In this document: positions 42,458 through 52,776 of the stretch, one piece after another
Numbering within the stretch: the first letter of the stretch is position 1
Layout: every line of letters begins with the position of its first letter
Made by a program: the position numbers and the translations under genes
Assembly (NCBI GenBank): GCA_009901575.1
Contig: WXYP01000001.1
Location: forward strand, 310,001-374,000
Length of the DNA: 64,000 nt
Reading direction: 5' to 3'
Source: Flavobacteriaceae bacterium R38
GTDB lineage: Bacteria > Bacteroidota > Bacteroidia > Flavobacteriales > Flavobacteriaceae
The notes under the pieces: model-generated
Database searches by the model: none
Seen by the model: only the letters and a program-made list of their open reading frames with translations
What the model was told of the DNA's origin: nothing

Positions 42458-45400
42458 ATGAAAATTTTTACAATCTTTTCCAGATTAAGAATCTTTGTAT
42501 TTATATTTTTCGCTCTCAGTTTGTCTGCAAATCTATTTGGACAATCTGCACCGACATTTGCAGGAACGCAAGGACCAACACTTTTATCAGGAACACTGAA
42601 TGCAGTAGGATCTAGGTATTTGTATACAGATGTAGAAGTGAATGTTAATGGTTCAGGTGTTAATGCTGATGCAGTATTAACAATTATAAGTATCAGTAAT
42701 AGTTCAGTAAATAGTATAGATACTACATTAGGTGTTGATAATAGATTTGAACCAACGACGACGACGACAGCAGCGAATGGATTTATTGAATGGGAGTTAG
42801 TTTTTGTTGTTGATGGTACAGCAGATGCCGTTAGTAATGGGATACCTATTCCGTTAGATTCTTATACTTTACAAGCTGTAGATGTTGACGGACAAGAATT
42901 TTTTGAAGTAGTAGTTCCGGATAGTTATACAATACAAGGTCCTCTGATTAACAGTGGTAACCTTACTGTAACTACTAATGGAGAATTTACACGTTTTGAA
43001 AGTAATACCACTTCATTAGGAGGTATTGATTTAGCAGAATCTAATGTAGTATCTGTAAACTACACGAATGTTAGTAGAGTACGATTTAGAAATGGAAGAG
43101 TTATTAGTGGAGGAGCAAGACAAAATTCTGTTAGTTTTTTAGGAGAAGTAGTATTTTCAGATCCTTTTACCGCTACTGTTAACACCCCGCCTGTAGTTGT
43201 TGATAATATTGGAAATACGGTATTACAAAATTCAACAGGTAATACTCCTATAAATGTTTTAACAGGTTCTTCTGATACTGAAGGAAATTTAGACCCTACC
43301 ACAGTATCTCTGATAGATCCGGGAAATCCTGCCAATATAGGAATAGTTGGAAGCCCGTTGGTTATTGCAGGAGTTGGTACTTATACGATAGATAACCTCG
43401 GAAATGTAGATTTTACGCCTGCAACAGATTATGTTGGGAATGCAGATGTTAATTTTCGAGTATCAGATACTCCTGGCGCTACTTCTAATATTGCCAGTTT
43501 AGCAATTACAGTTTTAGCAGATACAGATGGTGATGGTATAATAGATACGTTAGATCCAGACGACGACGACGATGGTAACCCAGATGTAACTGATAATTTT
43601 CCATTGGTGCCAACAGCAAATAATGACGCATTGGCAATAAGTGAAGGTCAATCCGGAAACATTAACGTTTTAACAAATGATGATTTCTTAGCAGGAGTGA
43701 ATACTTCTTTAGTAGATCTTGGAACCGGAACTGCAGGAGGAACCGTTTTATTTGACAATTTAACAGGGGAATTAATTTATACGCCTTTAGCAGGAGAAGA
43801 AGGTACTACAGTAACTATTAATTATCAGGTTTGTAATACTGCTGTAACTCCAAATGTTTGTACTACAGCTACAGTATTCATTACAGTAATTCCGGATAGT
43901 GATGGTGATGGAATAGATGATCTTACAGATTTAGATGATGACAATGACGGAATTCCTGATAATGTAGAATTAAATTGTACTCCGGGGAGTATATTGGATT
44001 GGGATGTAGCAACTTTTACCGGAGATATTACTGCAGACCCGGCTATAGGAACACCTAATGTAGCTTCAACTGTTATAAATGGTACAACGGTAACTGTGAC
44101 TAGTAGTATAAGCGGAGGCATTACGAGCAACTTTTTATCGGCTCCTTCTGCTATTAATGGATCTACTGGTTTGCAGGTTCAAGGAAGAATAAATGAATTA
44201 AATGCAGGTGCTATTACTTATGAGCTTGCTTTTTCTCAACCAGTAACAAATTTAAACTTCTCAATAGTAGATATAGACCAAAGTGATGATGTATCTGTAT
44301 TTCCTCTTTTTCAGGAAAGAGTAAACGTAACAGCAACTCGGGGAGGTAATCTTGTTGGATTGAATTTTTCACTAGGCTCGGCAGTTGCTGATGCAGGGGG
44401 AAATAATTTTGATGGGGTTGATTTTGTTCCTACTGCCCCTCCTTCACCATTGACTAATCCAAATGGTAATTTAAACTTAACGTTTTTAGAAGCAGTAGAT
44501 TCAATTACGATTATATACACAAATATTACTCCTAATACAGATAATAGTCCAATAGCTATTTTATTTACAGATTTAACCTGGGATTGTCCGGGAGTAGATA
44601 CCGATGGAGATGGTATTCCAAATAATTTGGATTTAGACAGTGACAATGATGGTATTTACGATGTAGTAGAGAGTGGAGCAGGTTTAACAGATGTAGATCA
44701 GGATGGACGTGTTGATGGAGTTGTTGGAGGTAATGGAATCCCGGATGAAGCAGAAAATGGAGGAGTAGATGGAGCTGGAGTTAGTTTTACTCCAATTGAT
44801 TCAGAATCAACTCCTGATGGTATTGCAGATTACTTAGAGCTAGATGCAGATGGCGATGGCTGTAATGATGTATTAGAAGCTGGTTTTACAGACCCCGATT
44901 TAGATGGTATTTTAGGAGGTACACCTGTGACTGTAGATGCAAATGGAGTGGTTACTTCTGGTACCGATGGTTATACAGGTACAAATTTCACAGTTATTGA
45001 CTTTACTGTAGCTTCAGGATGTATAGATGCAATAAATGATACCAATACAGTTGCAATAGGAGCAACAACAGGAGGAACAGCAATAGCAGATGTATTAGCC
45101 AATGATACTGTCCTCGGTAATCCGGCGACATTAACTCCGGCAAATGTATTATTAACTGTAGTAACTCCATCAACAAATCCCGGAGTAGTATTAAATACAA
45201 CTACCGGAGCAGTAACAGTAGCACCAAATACACCGGCAGGAACTTATACGATTACATATCAAATATGTGATGCAGCAAATCCAACTTCATGTGATACGGC
45301 CATGATCTTTGTAATAGTAAGCCCCGATACTGACGGTGACGGTATTCCGGATCTTACAGATTTAGATGATGATAATGACGGAATTCCAGATAACGTAGAA

Positions 45401-48400
45401 TTAAATTGTACTCCGGGAAGTATACTGGATTGGAACGTAGCAACTTTTACAGGGGATATCACTGCAGATCCGACTATAGGAACACCCAATGTGGCTTCAA
45501 CAGTTATAGACGGCACAACGGTAACTGTAACTAGTAGTATTAGTGGAGGTATTACAGGCAACTTTTTTTCAGCTCCATCTGCGATTAACGGATTTACTGG
45601 TCTACAAGTTCAAGGAAGAATAAATGAATTGAATACAGGAGATATTACCTATGAACTTACTTTTTCTCAGCCGGTAACAAATTTAAATTTTTCAATAGTA
45701 GATATTGATCGTAGTGTGAATGCATCTGTATTCCCACTCTTTCAAGAACAATTAGAGGTTGTTGCAAGCAGAGGAGGAACTCCGATAGATTTGAATTTTT
45801 CATTAGGTTCTGCCGTACAAAATACCGCAGTAAATACTTTTGAAGGAATAAATTTTGTACCAACACTAGTTCCGGCTATACCTGCCAACCCAGATGGTAA
45901 TTTGAATTTAACATTTTTGGATGCAGTAGATTCAATAGTGATTACTTACAGGAATATTACAGCTAATACAGATAATAGCCCGATTACGATATTATTTACA
46001 GATTTAACCTGGGATTGTCCGGGAGTAGATACCGATGGAGATGGTATTCCAAATAATTTGGATTTAGATAGTGATAATGATGGTATTTATGATATAGTAG
46101 AGAGTGGAGCTGGTTTAACAGATGTAGATCAGGACGGACGTGTTGATGGAGCCGTTGGAGGTAATGGAATCCCGGATGAAGCAGAAAATGGAGGAGTAGA
46201 CGGAGCTGGAGTAAGTTTTGTTCCGGTAAACTCGTTTACAAATGCAGGTGACGGACCAGATTATTTAGATATTGATGCAGATGATGATGGAATAGTAGAT
46301 AATATAGAAGGACAAACAACTGCAGGTTATATAGCACCTTTGGTAGATGATCCGGGTACACCTGGTATCAACGAAGCAGATACAGATGGCAACGGTGTAA
46401 ATGATGCTTATGATACCAATGGCACACCAATTACGCCTACAAATACAGATGGAGCTTTCTTAACAGGTAGTGATACTGTTCCGGATTATCTGGATACAGA
46501 TTCTGATGCTGATGGAGAAAGTGATACTATTGAAGCTTATGATACCGATGATGATGGAATAGCAGATACAGTACCAGCTGTAGGTGATGCAGATGCAGAC
46601 GGTTTAGATGATAGTTTTGATTTGGTAGACCTGACTGTTGATCCGGTTACAAACCCAACCAACGGAGGTCAGACTGCAAACAATCCATTCCCTGATACAG
46701 ATTCTCCGGGAGGAGAACCAAACTGGAGAGAAGGTCTAATTCAGTTAACAACAACAAAAACGAGTGTATTAGATCTCACAGTAGCAGGAGGTGCTACAAT
46801 AGCAGATGTAGGAGATGAGATTACGTATACTTATTCGATAGAAAATACAGGGAGTGTTACTTTAACAAGTGTTGGAATTACAGAAACTCTTGCATCGTTT
46901 ACAGGAACAGGAACCCTACCAGTACCTGCTTTCGTAGAAAATACAGGAGTCACTCCAGCTAGTCCGGCAGGAACGTTAGTACCTGGAGAAACAGCTACTT
47001 TTACAGCTACATATGTAATTACACAGGCAGATATAGATGCAGGTGGTGTACAAAATAGTGCTACTTCTACGGGAACACCACCAGTAGTTACTGGTACTCC
47101 GGCACCAACATCGGTAACGGATGTTTCAGATGCAGGTGATGAATTAGTAGAAACTCCTAACTTAGATGGTACTTTACCAGGAGATGGTACAGATAACGAC
47201 CCTACAGTAACATTAATAACAGCTGCACCTCAACTAATTACTACTAAAACGAGTGTATTAGATCTCACATTAGCAGGAGACGCTACAGTAGCAGATGTAG
47301 GAGATGAAATTACATATACTTATTCGATAGAAAATGCAGGAAATGTTACTTTAACAAGTGTTGGAATTACAGAAACTCTTGCATCGTTTACAGGAACAGG
47401 AACATTACCGGTGCCTGCTTTCGTAGAAAATACAGGAGTTACACCAGCTAGTGCTGCAGGAACATTAGCCCCTGGAGAAACAGCTACTTTTACAGCTACA
47501 TATCTAATAACACAGGCAGATATAGATGCAGGAGGAGTTCAAAATAGTGCTACTTCTACAGGAACACCGCCTGACTTACCAGATGGTACTGCTGCAACAC
47601 CAATAACAGATGTTTCAGATGCAGGTGATGAATTAGTAGAAACCCCCAACTTAGATGGTACTTTACCAGGAGATGGTACAGATAATGATCCAACAGTAAC
47701 AGTTATTCCACAGGCACCTGATATTACCTTATTAAAGGTAGATACCTTGAATGATGGAGGAGATGGTCAAGTAGATGTTGGAGATACTATCGATTATATA
47801 TTTACAGTAACCAACACTGGAAATGTGACGCTTTCTAACATTACTATTGATGATCCTGGAATTATTAATGCAGGAGGACCAATAACTCTGGCACCAGGCG
47901 CAAGTGATAATACTACATTTACAGGGACGTATACCATCACGCAGGCAGATATTGATGCAGGCAACTTCTCCAATACGGCAACGGTAAATGGAGAAGATCC
48001 GCTTGGAGGTACTGTAAGTAGTTTATCAGATGATCCTGATGATGCAACAGATAATGATAGTGATGGCGATGGAAACCCGGATGACCCAACGATAACAGTT
48101 ATTCCGCAAGCACCTAATATCACTTTATTAAAAATTGATACAGCAGTTAATGATGGAGGAGATGGTCAAGTGGATGCAGGAGATACTATTGGTTATACTT
48201 TTACAGTAACCAATACCGGAAATGTAACACTTTCGAATATCACCATTGACGATCCCGGAGTGATTAATGCAGGAGGGCCGATAACTCTGGCACCAGGTGC
48301 AAGTGATAATACTACATTTACAGGAACGTATACCATCTTGCAGGCAGATATTGATGCAGGAAGCTTTTCCAATACAGCAACGGTAAATGCAGAAGATCCG

Positions 48401-49609
48401 CTTGGAGGTAGTGTGAGTAGTTTATCAGATGATCCTGACGACCCTGCAGACGCAACAGATGATGATGGCGATGGAAACCCTGATGACCCAACTGTGACAG
48501 TTCTTCCACAAGAACCGGGTATTGTAGTTCTAAAAGTAGATACATTTAATGATGAGAATGGAAACAGAATTATAAATGTAGGAGAGACAATTAGTTATGC
48601 TTTTACAGTTACGAATACCGGAAATGTAACGCTTTCTAATATTACTATTGATGATCCGGGAATTGTTAACGCCGGAAGTTCTATAGCAAGTTTAGCGCCG
48701 GGAGCAAGTGATAATACCACATTTACAGGAACATATTTCATTTTGCAATCAGATATAGATGCGGGAAGCTTCTCTAATACAGCTACAGTTAACGGAGAAG
48801 ATCCAAACGGTGGAGGAATAAGTAGTTTATCAGATGATCCTGATGATGCAACAGATAATGATAATGATGGCGATGGAAACCCAGATGATCCAACAGTAAC
48901 TGTAATACCTCAGGTAGCAAGTATTTCACTCTTGAAAGCAGCAAGTTCGCCAACATTCTCAAGAGCCAATGAAGTAATTAATTACACGATTACAGTCATT
49001 AATACAGGAAATATTTCACTGGATAATATTGTAGTTACAGATGTTAATGCCAATATAACCGGAGGCTCTCCAATAGCAACATTAGCACCTGGTGATGCAG
49101 CTGGTGTTACTGCAGAGCATACCATAACACTTCAAGATGTAGAAGCAAGAATATTTACCAATATTGCCCAGGTAACAGCAAATTCTGCAGTGGGTAGTGT
49201 AGAAGATGATTCTGATGATCCTAATAATCCTGATGATATAGATAACAATGGTGATGGTGAGCCAGATGACCCAACAGTAATTTTATTTGAATCAGATCCA
49301 AATGGAGATATCGAAGTTTTTGAATTGGTAACGCCAAATGGAGATGGTCAGAACGATACGTTTATCATAGGTAATATTCAAAGTTTCCCGGATAATACAG
49401 TACGTATTTACAACAGATGGGGAATACTGGTATTTGAAACAACAGGATATAATCCGTTAAATAATTTCTTTGATGGCCGATCTGAAGGAAGAGCTACGAT
49501 AAGAGAAGGAGAATTACTGCCGGTAGGAACCTATTTCTATGTGATTGATTATGCAGCGCCCGGAGTTCCAAGACGAAGCAGAGCAGGTCATTTTTATATA
49601 AACAGATAA
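42458..49609 (+). CDS. Giant repeat-rich surface protein with type IX type B sorting domain
   Basis: The 2383-aa product has a signal peptide (1-29, ending LFGQ). A beta-rich N-terminal part with a cadherin-like/Ig-like segment (TPPVVVDNIGNTVL near 247) follows. Many thrombospondin-3-like calcium motifs of the DxDGDGIPDxxDxDDDNDG type are present. A 298-residue module occurs twice (480-777 and 957-1254). From about residue 1429 there are six DUF11-like repeats (GDEITYTYSIENTGNVTL type), the last near 2155-2275. The final ~95 residues (FELVTPNGDGQNDTF, IYNRWGILVFET, GTYFYVIDY) are the gliding motility-associated C-terminal domain, the T9SS type B signal. It should be a cell-surface adhesin. 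It is followed by porP/sprF and an OmpA gene, the usual export/anchoring partners. Confidence 0.93.
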   Translation: MKIFTIFSRLRIFVFIFFALSLSANLFGQSAPTFAGTQGPTLLSGTLNAVGSRYLYTDVEVNVNGSGVNADAVLTIISISNSSVNSIDTTLGVDNRFEPTTTTTAANGFIEWELVFVVDGTADAVSNGIPIPLDSYTLQAVDVDGQEFFEVVVPDSYTIQGPLINSGNLTVTTNGEFTRFESNTTSLGGIDLAESNVVSVNYTNVSRVRFRNGRVISGGARQNSVSFLGEVVFSDPFTATVNTPPVVVDNIGNTVLQNSTGNTPINVLTGSSDTEGNLDPTTVSLIDPGNPANIGIVGSPLVIAGVGTYTIDNLGNVDFTPATDYVGNADVNFRVSDTPGATSNIASLAITVLADTDGDGIIDTLDPDDDDDGNPDVTDNFPLVPTANNDALAISEGQSGNINVLTNDDFLAGVNTSLVDLGTGTAGGTVLFDNLTGELIYTPLAGEEGTTVTINYQVCNTAVTPNVCTTATVFITVIPDSDGDGIDDLTDLDDDNDGIPDNVELNCTPGSILDWDVATFTGDITADPAIGTPNVASTVINGTTVTVTSSISGGITSNFLSAPSAINGSTGLQVQGRINELNAGAITYELAFSQPVTNLNFSIVDIDQSDDVSVFPLFQERVNVTATRGGNLVGLNFSLGSAVADAGGNNFDGVDFVPTAPPSPLTNPNGNLNLTFLEAVDSITIIYTNITPNTDNSPIAILFTDLTWDCPGVDTDGDGIPNNLDLDSDNDGIYDVVESGAGLTDVDQDGRVDGVVGGNGIPDEAENGGVDGAGVSFTPIDSESTPDGIADYLELDADGDGCNDVLEAGFTDPDLDGILGGTPVTVDANGVVTSGTDGYTGTNFTVIDFTVASGCIDAINDTNTVAIGATTGGTAIADVLANDTVLGNPATLTPANVLLTVVTPSTNPGVVLNTTTGAVTVAPNTPAGTYTITYQICDAANPTSCDTAMIFVIVSPDTDGDGIPDLTDLDDDNDGIPDNVELNCTPGSILDWNVATFTGDITADPTIGTPNVASTVIDGTTVTVTSSISGGITGNFFSAPSAINGFTGLQVQGRINELNTGDITYELTFSQPVTNLNFSIVDIDRSVNASVFPLFQEQLEVVASRGGTPIDLNFSLGSAVQNTAVNTFEGINFVPTLVPAIPANPDGNLNLTFLDAVDSIVITYRNITANTDNSPITILFTDLTWDCPGVDTDGDGIPNNLDLDSDNDGIYDIVESGAGLTDVDQDGRVDGAVGGNGIPDEAENGGVDGAGVSFVPVNSFTNAGDGPDYLDIDADDDGIVDNIEGQTTAGYIAPLVDDPGTPGINEADTDGNGVNDAYDTNGTPITPTNTDGAFLTGSDTVPDYLDTDSDADGESDTIEAYDTDDDGIADTVPAVGDADADGLDDSFDLVDLTVDPVTNPTNGGQTANNPFPDTDSPGGEPNWREGLIQLTTTKTSVLDLTVAGGATIADVGDEITYTYSIENTGSVTLTSVGITETLASFTGTGTLPVPAFVENTGVTPASPAGTLVPGETATFTATYVITQADIDAGGVQNSATSTGTPPVVTGTPAPTSVTDVSDAGDELVETPNLDGTLPGDGTDNDPTVTLITAAPQLITTKTSVLDLTLAGDATVADVGDEITYTYSIENAGNVTLTSVGITETLASFTGTGTLPVPAFVENTGVTPASAAGTLAPGETATFTATYLITQADIDAGGVQNSATSTGTPPDLPDGTAATPITDVSDAGDELVETPNLDGTLPGDGTDNDPTVTVIPQAPDITLLKVDTLNDGGDGQVDVGDTIDYIFTVTNTGNVTLSNITIDDPGIINAGGPITLAPGASDNTTFTGTYTITQADIDAGNFSNTATVNGEDPLGGTVSSLSDDPDDATDNDSDGDGNPDDPTITVIPQAPNITLLKIDTAVNDGGDGQVDAGDTIGYTFTVTNTGNVTLSNITIDDPGVINAGGPITLAPGASDNTTFTGTYTILQADIDAGSFSNTATVNAEDPLGGSVSSLSDDPDDPADATDDDGDGNPDDPTVTVLPQEPGIVVLKVDTFNDENGNRIINVGETISYAFTVTNTGNVTLSNITIDDPGIVNAGSSIASLAPGASDNTTFTGTYFILQSDIDAGSFSNTATVNGEDPNGGGISSLSDDPDDATDNDNDGDGNPDDPTVTVIPQVASISLLKAASSPTFSRANEVINYTITVINTGNISLDNIVVTDVNANITGGSPIATLAPGDAAGVTAEHTITLQDVEARIFTNIAQVTANSAVGSVEDDSDDPNNPDDIDNNGDGEPDDPTVILFESDPNGDIEVFELVTPNGDGQNDTFIIGNIQSFPDNTVRIYNRWGILVFETTGYNPLNNFFDGRSEGRATIREGELLPVGTYFYVIDYAAPGVPRRSRAGHFYINR
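43895..44788 (+). repeat. 894-bp in-frame module, copy 1
   Basis: This segment encodes residues 480-777 of the giant protein, from DSDGDGIDDLTDLDDDND to GVDGAGVSF. It is repeated with the same length at 45326-46219. Confidence 0.9.
45326..46219 (+). repeat. 894-bp in-frame module, copy 2
   Basis: This segment encodes residues 957-1254, from DTDGDGIPDLTDLDDDND to GVDGAGVSF, 1431 bp after copy 1. Several stretches are near identical in DNA, while the middle third has diverged. Confidence 0.9.
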
Positions 49610-49663
49610 TAAGCAACAGAGAGTTTTACCCCTTTCATTTAAGTCATAAATAACTTAATTAGC

Positions 49664-50620
49664 ATGAAGAAATATTATATAGTAATAACGTTTTTGTTGA
49701 TAGCCTTGTCCTCTCAGGTACAGGCACAGCAAGATCCTCAATACACACAATATCTATTTAACACTTTAAGTGTAAATCCTGCTTATGCCGGGAATAGAGG
49801 AGTATTAAGTGTTGCAGCTTTATATAGAAGTCAGTGGGTTGGATTAGATGGTGCCCCGGAAACAGGAACTTTCAATATTCATTCGCCTATTGGTAAAAAA
49901 AGATTAGGACTAGGGCTTTCTATTGTAAATGATAGAATTGGAGATGGTGTTAATGAAGAAACTTATTTTGACATAGCCTTTTCATACACCATTCCTACTT
50001 CAGATACCGGTAAATTATCATTCGGATTAAAAGCAGGAGGAGAATTATTAAATATTGACTTTACAGTCTTAAATCAGTTTACAAACGAATTGACAGCAGA
50101 TAATAATGTCGATAACCAATTTTCTCCAAATTTTGGACTTGGACTTTATTATCATACTCAGAAATTTTACCTCGGTTTATCTGCTCCAAGTATATTAGAA
50201 ACAGATCACTTTGAAGAATCTCCATTGCAAACCGCAGATGGTAGAAGTGTCTCGTTTATTGCAAGAGAGCGTATCAATTATTTTCTGATAGCCGGTTATG
50301 TTTTTGATTTGAATTACATATGGAAATTTAAACCTGCATTATTAACAAAAGCAGTTTCGGGAGCCCCTTTACAGGTAGATTTATCAGCAAACTTCTTGTA
50401 CAATAACAAATTAACCCTAGGTGTTGCTTACAGATGGGATGCAGCGTTTAGCGGACTTGTAGGATTCCAGGTATCAGATTCTATCTTGTTAGGATTAGCT
50501 TACGACAGAGAAGTGACAGAGTTAGGAAGGTCCCAATTTAACGATGGTTCTTTTGAATTCTTCCTGCGTTTCGAATTATTCAAAAACTTTGATAAACTTG
50601 TCTCACCTCGATTTTTCTAA
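49664..50620 (+). CDS. PorP/SprF family type IX secretion membrane protein
   Basis: The 318-aa product has a signal peptide (1-21, VQAQ) and begins QDPQYTQYLFNTLSVNPAYAGNRG, the hallmark of PorP/SprF. The rest is beta-barrel-like with repeated amphipathic strands, ending LRFELFKNFDKLVSPRFF. SprF-type proteins are needed for export or attachment of the adhesin encoded beside them. Here it lies 54 bp after the giant surface protein gene and 11 bp before the OmpA gene. Confidence 0.94.
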   Translation: MKKYYIVITFLLIALSSQVQAQQDPQYTQYLFNTLSVNPAYAGNRGVLSVAALYRSQWVGLDGAPETGTFNIHSPIGKKRLGLGLSIVNDRIGDGVNEETYFDIAFSYTIPTSDTGKLSFGLKAGGELLNIDFTVLNQFTNELTADNNVDNQFSPNFGLGLYYHTQKFYLGLSAPSILETDHFEESPLQTADGRSVSFIARERINYFLIAGYVFDLNYIWKFKPALLTKAVSGAPLQVDLSANFLYNNKLTLGVAYRWDAAFSGLVGFQVSDSILLGLAYDREVTELGRSQFNDGSFEFFLRFELFKNFDKLVSPRFF

Positions 50621-50631
50621 AAGCCTATACT

Positions 50632-52563
50632 ATGAAAAAAACTATACTTTTATTATATATAACACTTAGTATCGCTCAGATAGGATTATCACAGGAGCGT
50701 AAAATCTCCAGGGGAGGAAAAAACTATGATAACCTGGCATTTATCAAAGCAATAGACATCTATGAAAGAGTTGCCGAAAAGGGGTATAAATCTGCCGATA
50801 TTTTTAAAAAATTAGGAAACTCCTATTACTTTAATGCCAATTATGAAAATGCGGCGAAATGGTATAAAGAACTGATTAAACTTAAAGACGAAACTACAGA
50901 ACCAGAATACTATTTTAGATATGCACAGTCTTTGAAGGCATTAAAAAACTACGGAGAAGCAGATCAAATGATGCAAAGTTTCTACGATGCTAAAAAATCT
51001 GATAATCGTGCACAGTTATTTGATGAACAAAGAGAATATCTGGAGGTGATCAAGTTTCAGTCCGGGAGATATAGAATAGAACCCTTTCCTTTAAATTCTG
51101 AATATTCAGATTTTGCACCTTCTTTTTATCAAAAGAACCTGGTGTTTTCATCTGCAAGAGATACGGGAACTTTTTCAAGATATAAGCATTCCTGGAATGA
51201 TCAACCGTTTTTAGATCTTTATGGAACTCCTCTGGATGAGAACAGTATAGGCGCGTCTAAGTTTTCAAAAACATTGAACACAAGATATCACGAATCTACT
51301 ACTGCCTTCACTAAAGACGGATCAACTGTTTATTTTACCCGTAGTAACTACAGTAACGGAAAATATAGAAAAGATAGTAAAGGCATTAATAAACTAAAAA
51401 TTTACAGGGCTACTATTAACAATGGCGAATGGCAAAATGTAACAGAATTGCCATTTAATGGTGATGAGTTCTCTACAGCTCATCCGGCTTTAAACCCGGA
51501 GGAAACCAAATTGTATTTTGCTTCAGACCGGGAAGGAAGCTTAGGCCTTTCGGATATTTATGTTGTAGATATCAACAATGACGGAAGTTTTAGTGAACCA
51601 AAAAATTTAGGACCAGACGTTAATACAGAAGGGAGAGAAACTTTTCCTTTTGTAAGTACAGAAGGAAATCTATACCTGTCTTCAGATGGTCATCCAGGAT
51701 TAGGAGGTCTCGATGTATTTGCATATAAGTTGAATGGAGCTTCTTCAGGGAAGATATTCAATGTAGGAGAGCCTATAAACAGTTCTGAAGACGATTTTAC
51801 ATTTATTATTGATGATACGACCAAAGAAGGGTATTTCGCGTCTAACAGAGACGGAGGAAAAGGAAATGACGATATATATATTCTTGTAGAAACTTCGCCT
51901 TTAAAAGAAAAATGTGACCGAAGTGTTACCGGGGTAGTTACAGATAAATATACGAAATTGCCTATTGCAGAAGCAGAGGTTATTGTGATAGATGAAAATA
52001 ATAAAGTAGTAACATCTGTATTTACAGATGGAAGCGGAAATTATAAAGTATCCATAGATTGTACTCAAGGACAGTTTATACGTGTGCAAAAGCGAGGATA
52101 CTTAACCAAAGAATCATTTGTTGATGCCACTTTTAAAGAAGAAGACCTGGTACTAAATTTTGAACTGGAATTAGATACTATTACAGCAGGTATAGGAGAC
52201 GATCTTACCAAGATATTAGGTCTTAAACCTATTTACTTCGATTTAAATAAATCTAAGATCAGAGGGGATGCAGAGATTGAACTGGCTAAGGTGATCGCTG
52301 TAATGGAACATTACCCTAATCTAAAGATAGATGTAAGATCGCATACAGACAGTAGAGCAAATGATAGATATAATCTTAAGCTTTCAGAAAGAAGAGCAAA
52401 ATCTACCATAGCATTTATTGTGAAAAATGGAATTGATGCTTCCAGAATTACCGGAAGAGGATATGGAGAAACACAATTGATCAATACGTGTGAAAATGGA
52501 GTAAAATGTTCAGAAGAAGAACATGAACTCAACAGGCGATCTGAATTCGTAATTGTTCAGTAA
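50632..52563 (+). CDS. OmpA family protein with TPR and PD40 repeats
   Basis: The 643-aa product has a signal peptide (1-20). TPR-like helices follow (about 30-130), then PD40/WD40-like beta-propeller repeats (about 155-410, e.g. LYFASDREGSLGLSDIY and GYFASNRDGGKGNDDIY). A carboxypeptidase-regulatory-like domain lies at about 420-500 (VTGVVTDKYTKLPIAEAEV), and a C-terminal OmpA domain at about 525-643. In the OmpA domain DVRSHTDSRANDRYNLKLSERRA holds the peptidoglycan-binding Asp/Arg. It probably anchors the adhesin/PorP complex to peptidoglycan, as PorE-like proteins do. It is the third gene of the unit and is closed by a terminator. Confidence 0.93.
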   Translation: MKKTILLLYITLSIAQIGLSQERKISRGGKNYDNLAFIKAIDIYERVAEKGYKSADIFKKLGNSYYFNANYENAAKWYKELIKLKDETTEPEYYFRYAQSLKALKNYGEADQMMQSFYDAKKSDNRAQLFDEQREYLEVIKFQSGRYRIEPFPLNSEYSDFAPSFYQKNLVFSSARDTGTFSRYKHSWNDQPFLDLYGTPLDENSIGASKFSKTLNTRYHESTTAFTKDGSTVYFTRSNYSNGKYRKDSKGINKLKIYRATINNGEWQNVTELPFNGDEFSTAHPALNPEETKLYFASDREGSLGLSDIYVVDINNDGSFSEPKNLGPDVNTEGRETFPFVSTEGNLYLSSDGHPGLGGLDVFAYKLNGASSGKIFNVGEPINSSEDDFTFIIDDTTKEGYFASNRDGGKGNDDIYILVETSPLKEKCDRSVTGVVTDKYTKLPIAEAEVIVIDENNKVVTSVFTDGSGNYKVSIDCTQGQFIRVQKRGYLTKESFVDATFKEEDLVLNFELELDTITAGIGDDLTKILGLKPIYFDLNKSKIRGDAEIELAKVIAVMEHYPNLKIDVRSHTDSRANDRYNLKLSERRAKSTIAFIVKNGIDASRITGRGYGETQLINTCENGVKCSEEEHELNRRSEFVIVQ

Positions 52564-52591
52564 AGCAAACCTAAAATCATAAAAGTACACT

Positions 52592-52619
52592 AACACCCTC
52601 AAAATGAGGGTGTTTTTTT
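52592..52619 (+). terminator. Terminator after OmpA gene
   Basis: AACACCCTCA, loop AAA and TGAGGGTGTTTTTTT form a perfect stem with T-run. Confidence 0.9.
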
Positions 52620-52776
52620 GTTTTTAAATATGAAATCCATATTTTTTTTGCGGGAAAACCGCATCTAAATATTTTTTTATAGTAGTACCTTGATCACTAT
52701 AAAAGTACATGTTTTTCACCCCCTATTTTCTATACCAGAATTAGATTAAAACACGATAGCATAATCTCATTAAGTT

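Noticed and set aside
42157-42458. 11-bp direct repeat TAACTAGCCTA at both ends of the prfC/adhesin gap
   Set aside because: Only 11 bp and without other signs of insertion; noted but too weak to call an element boundary.
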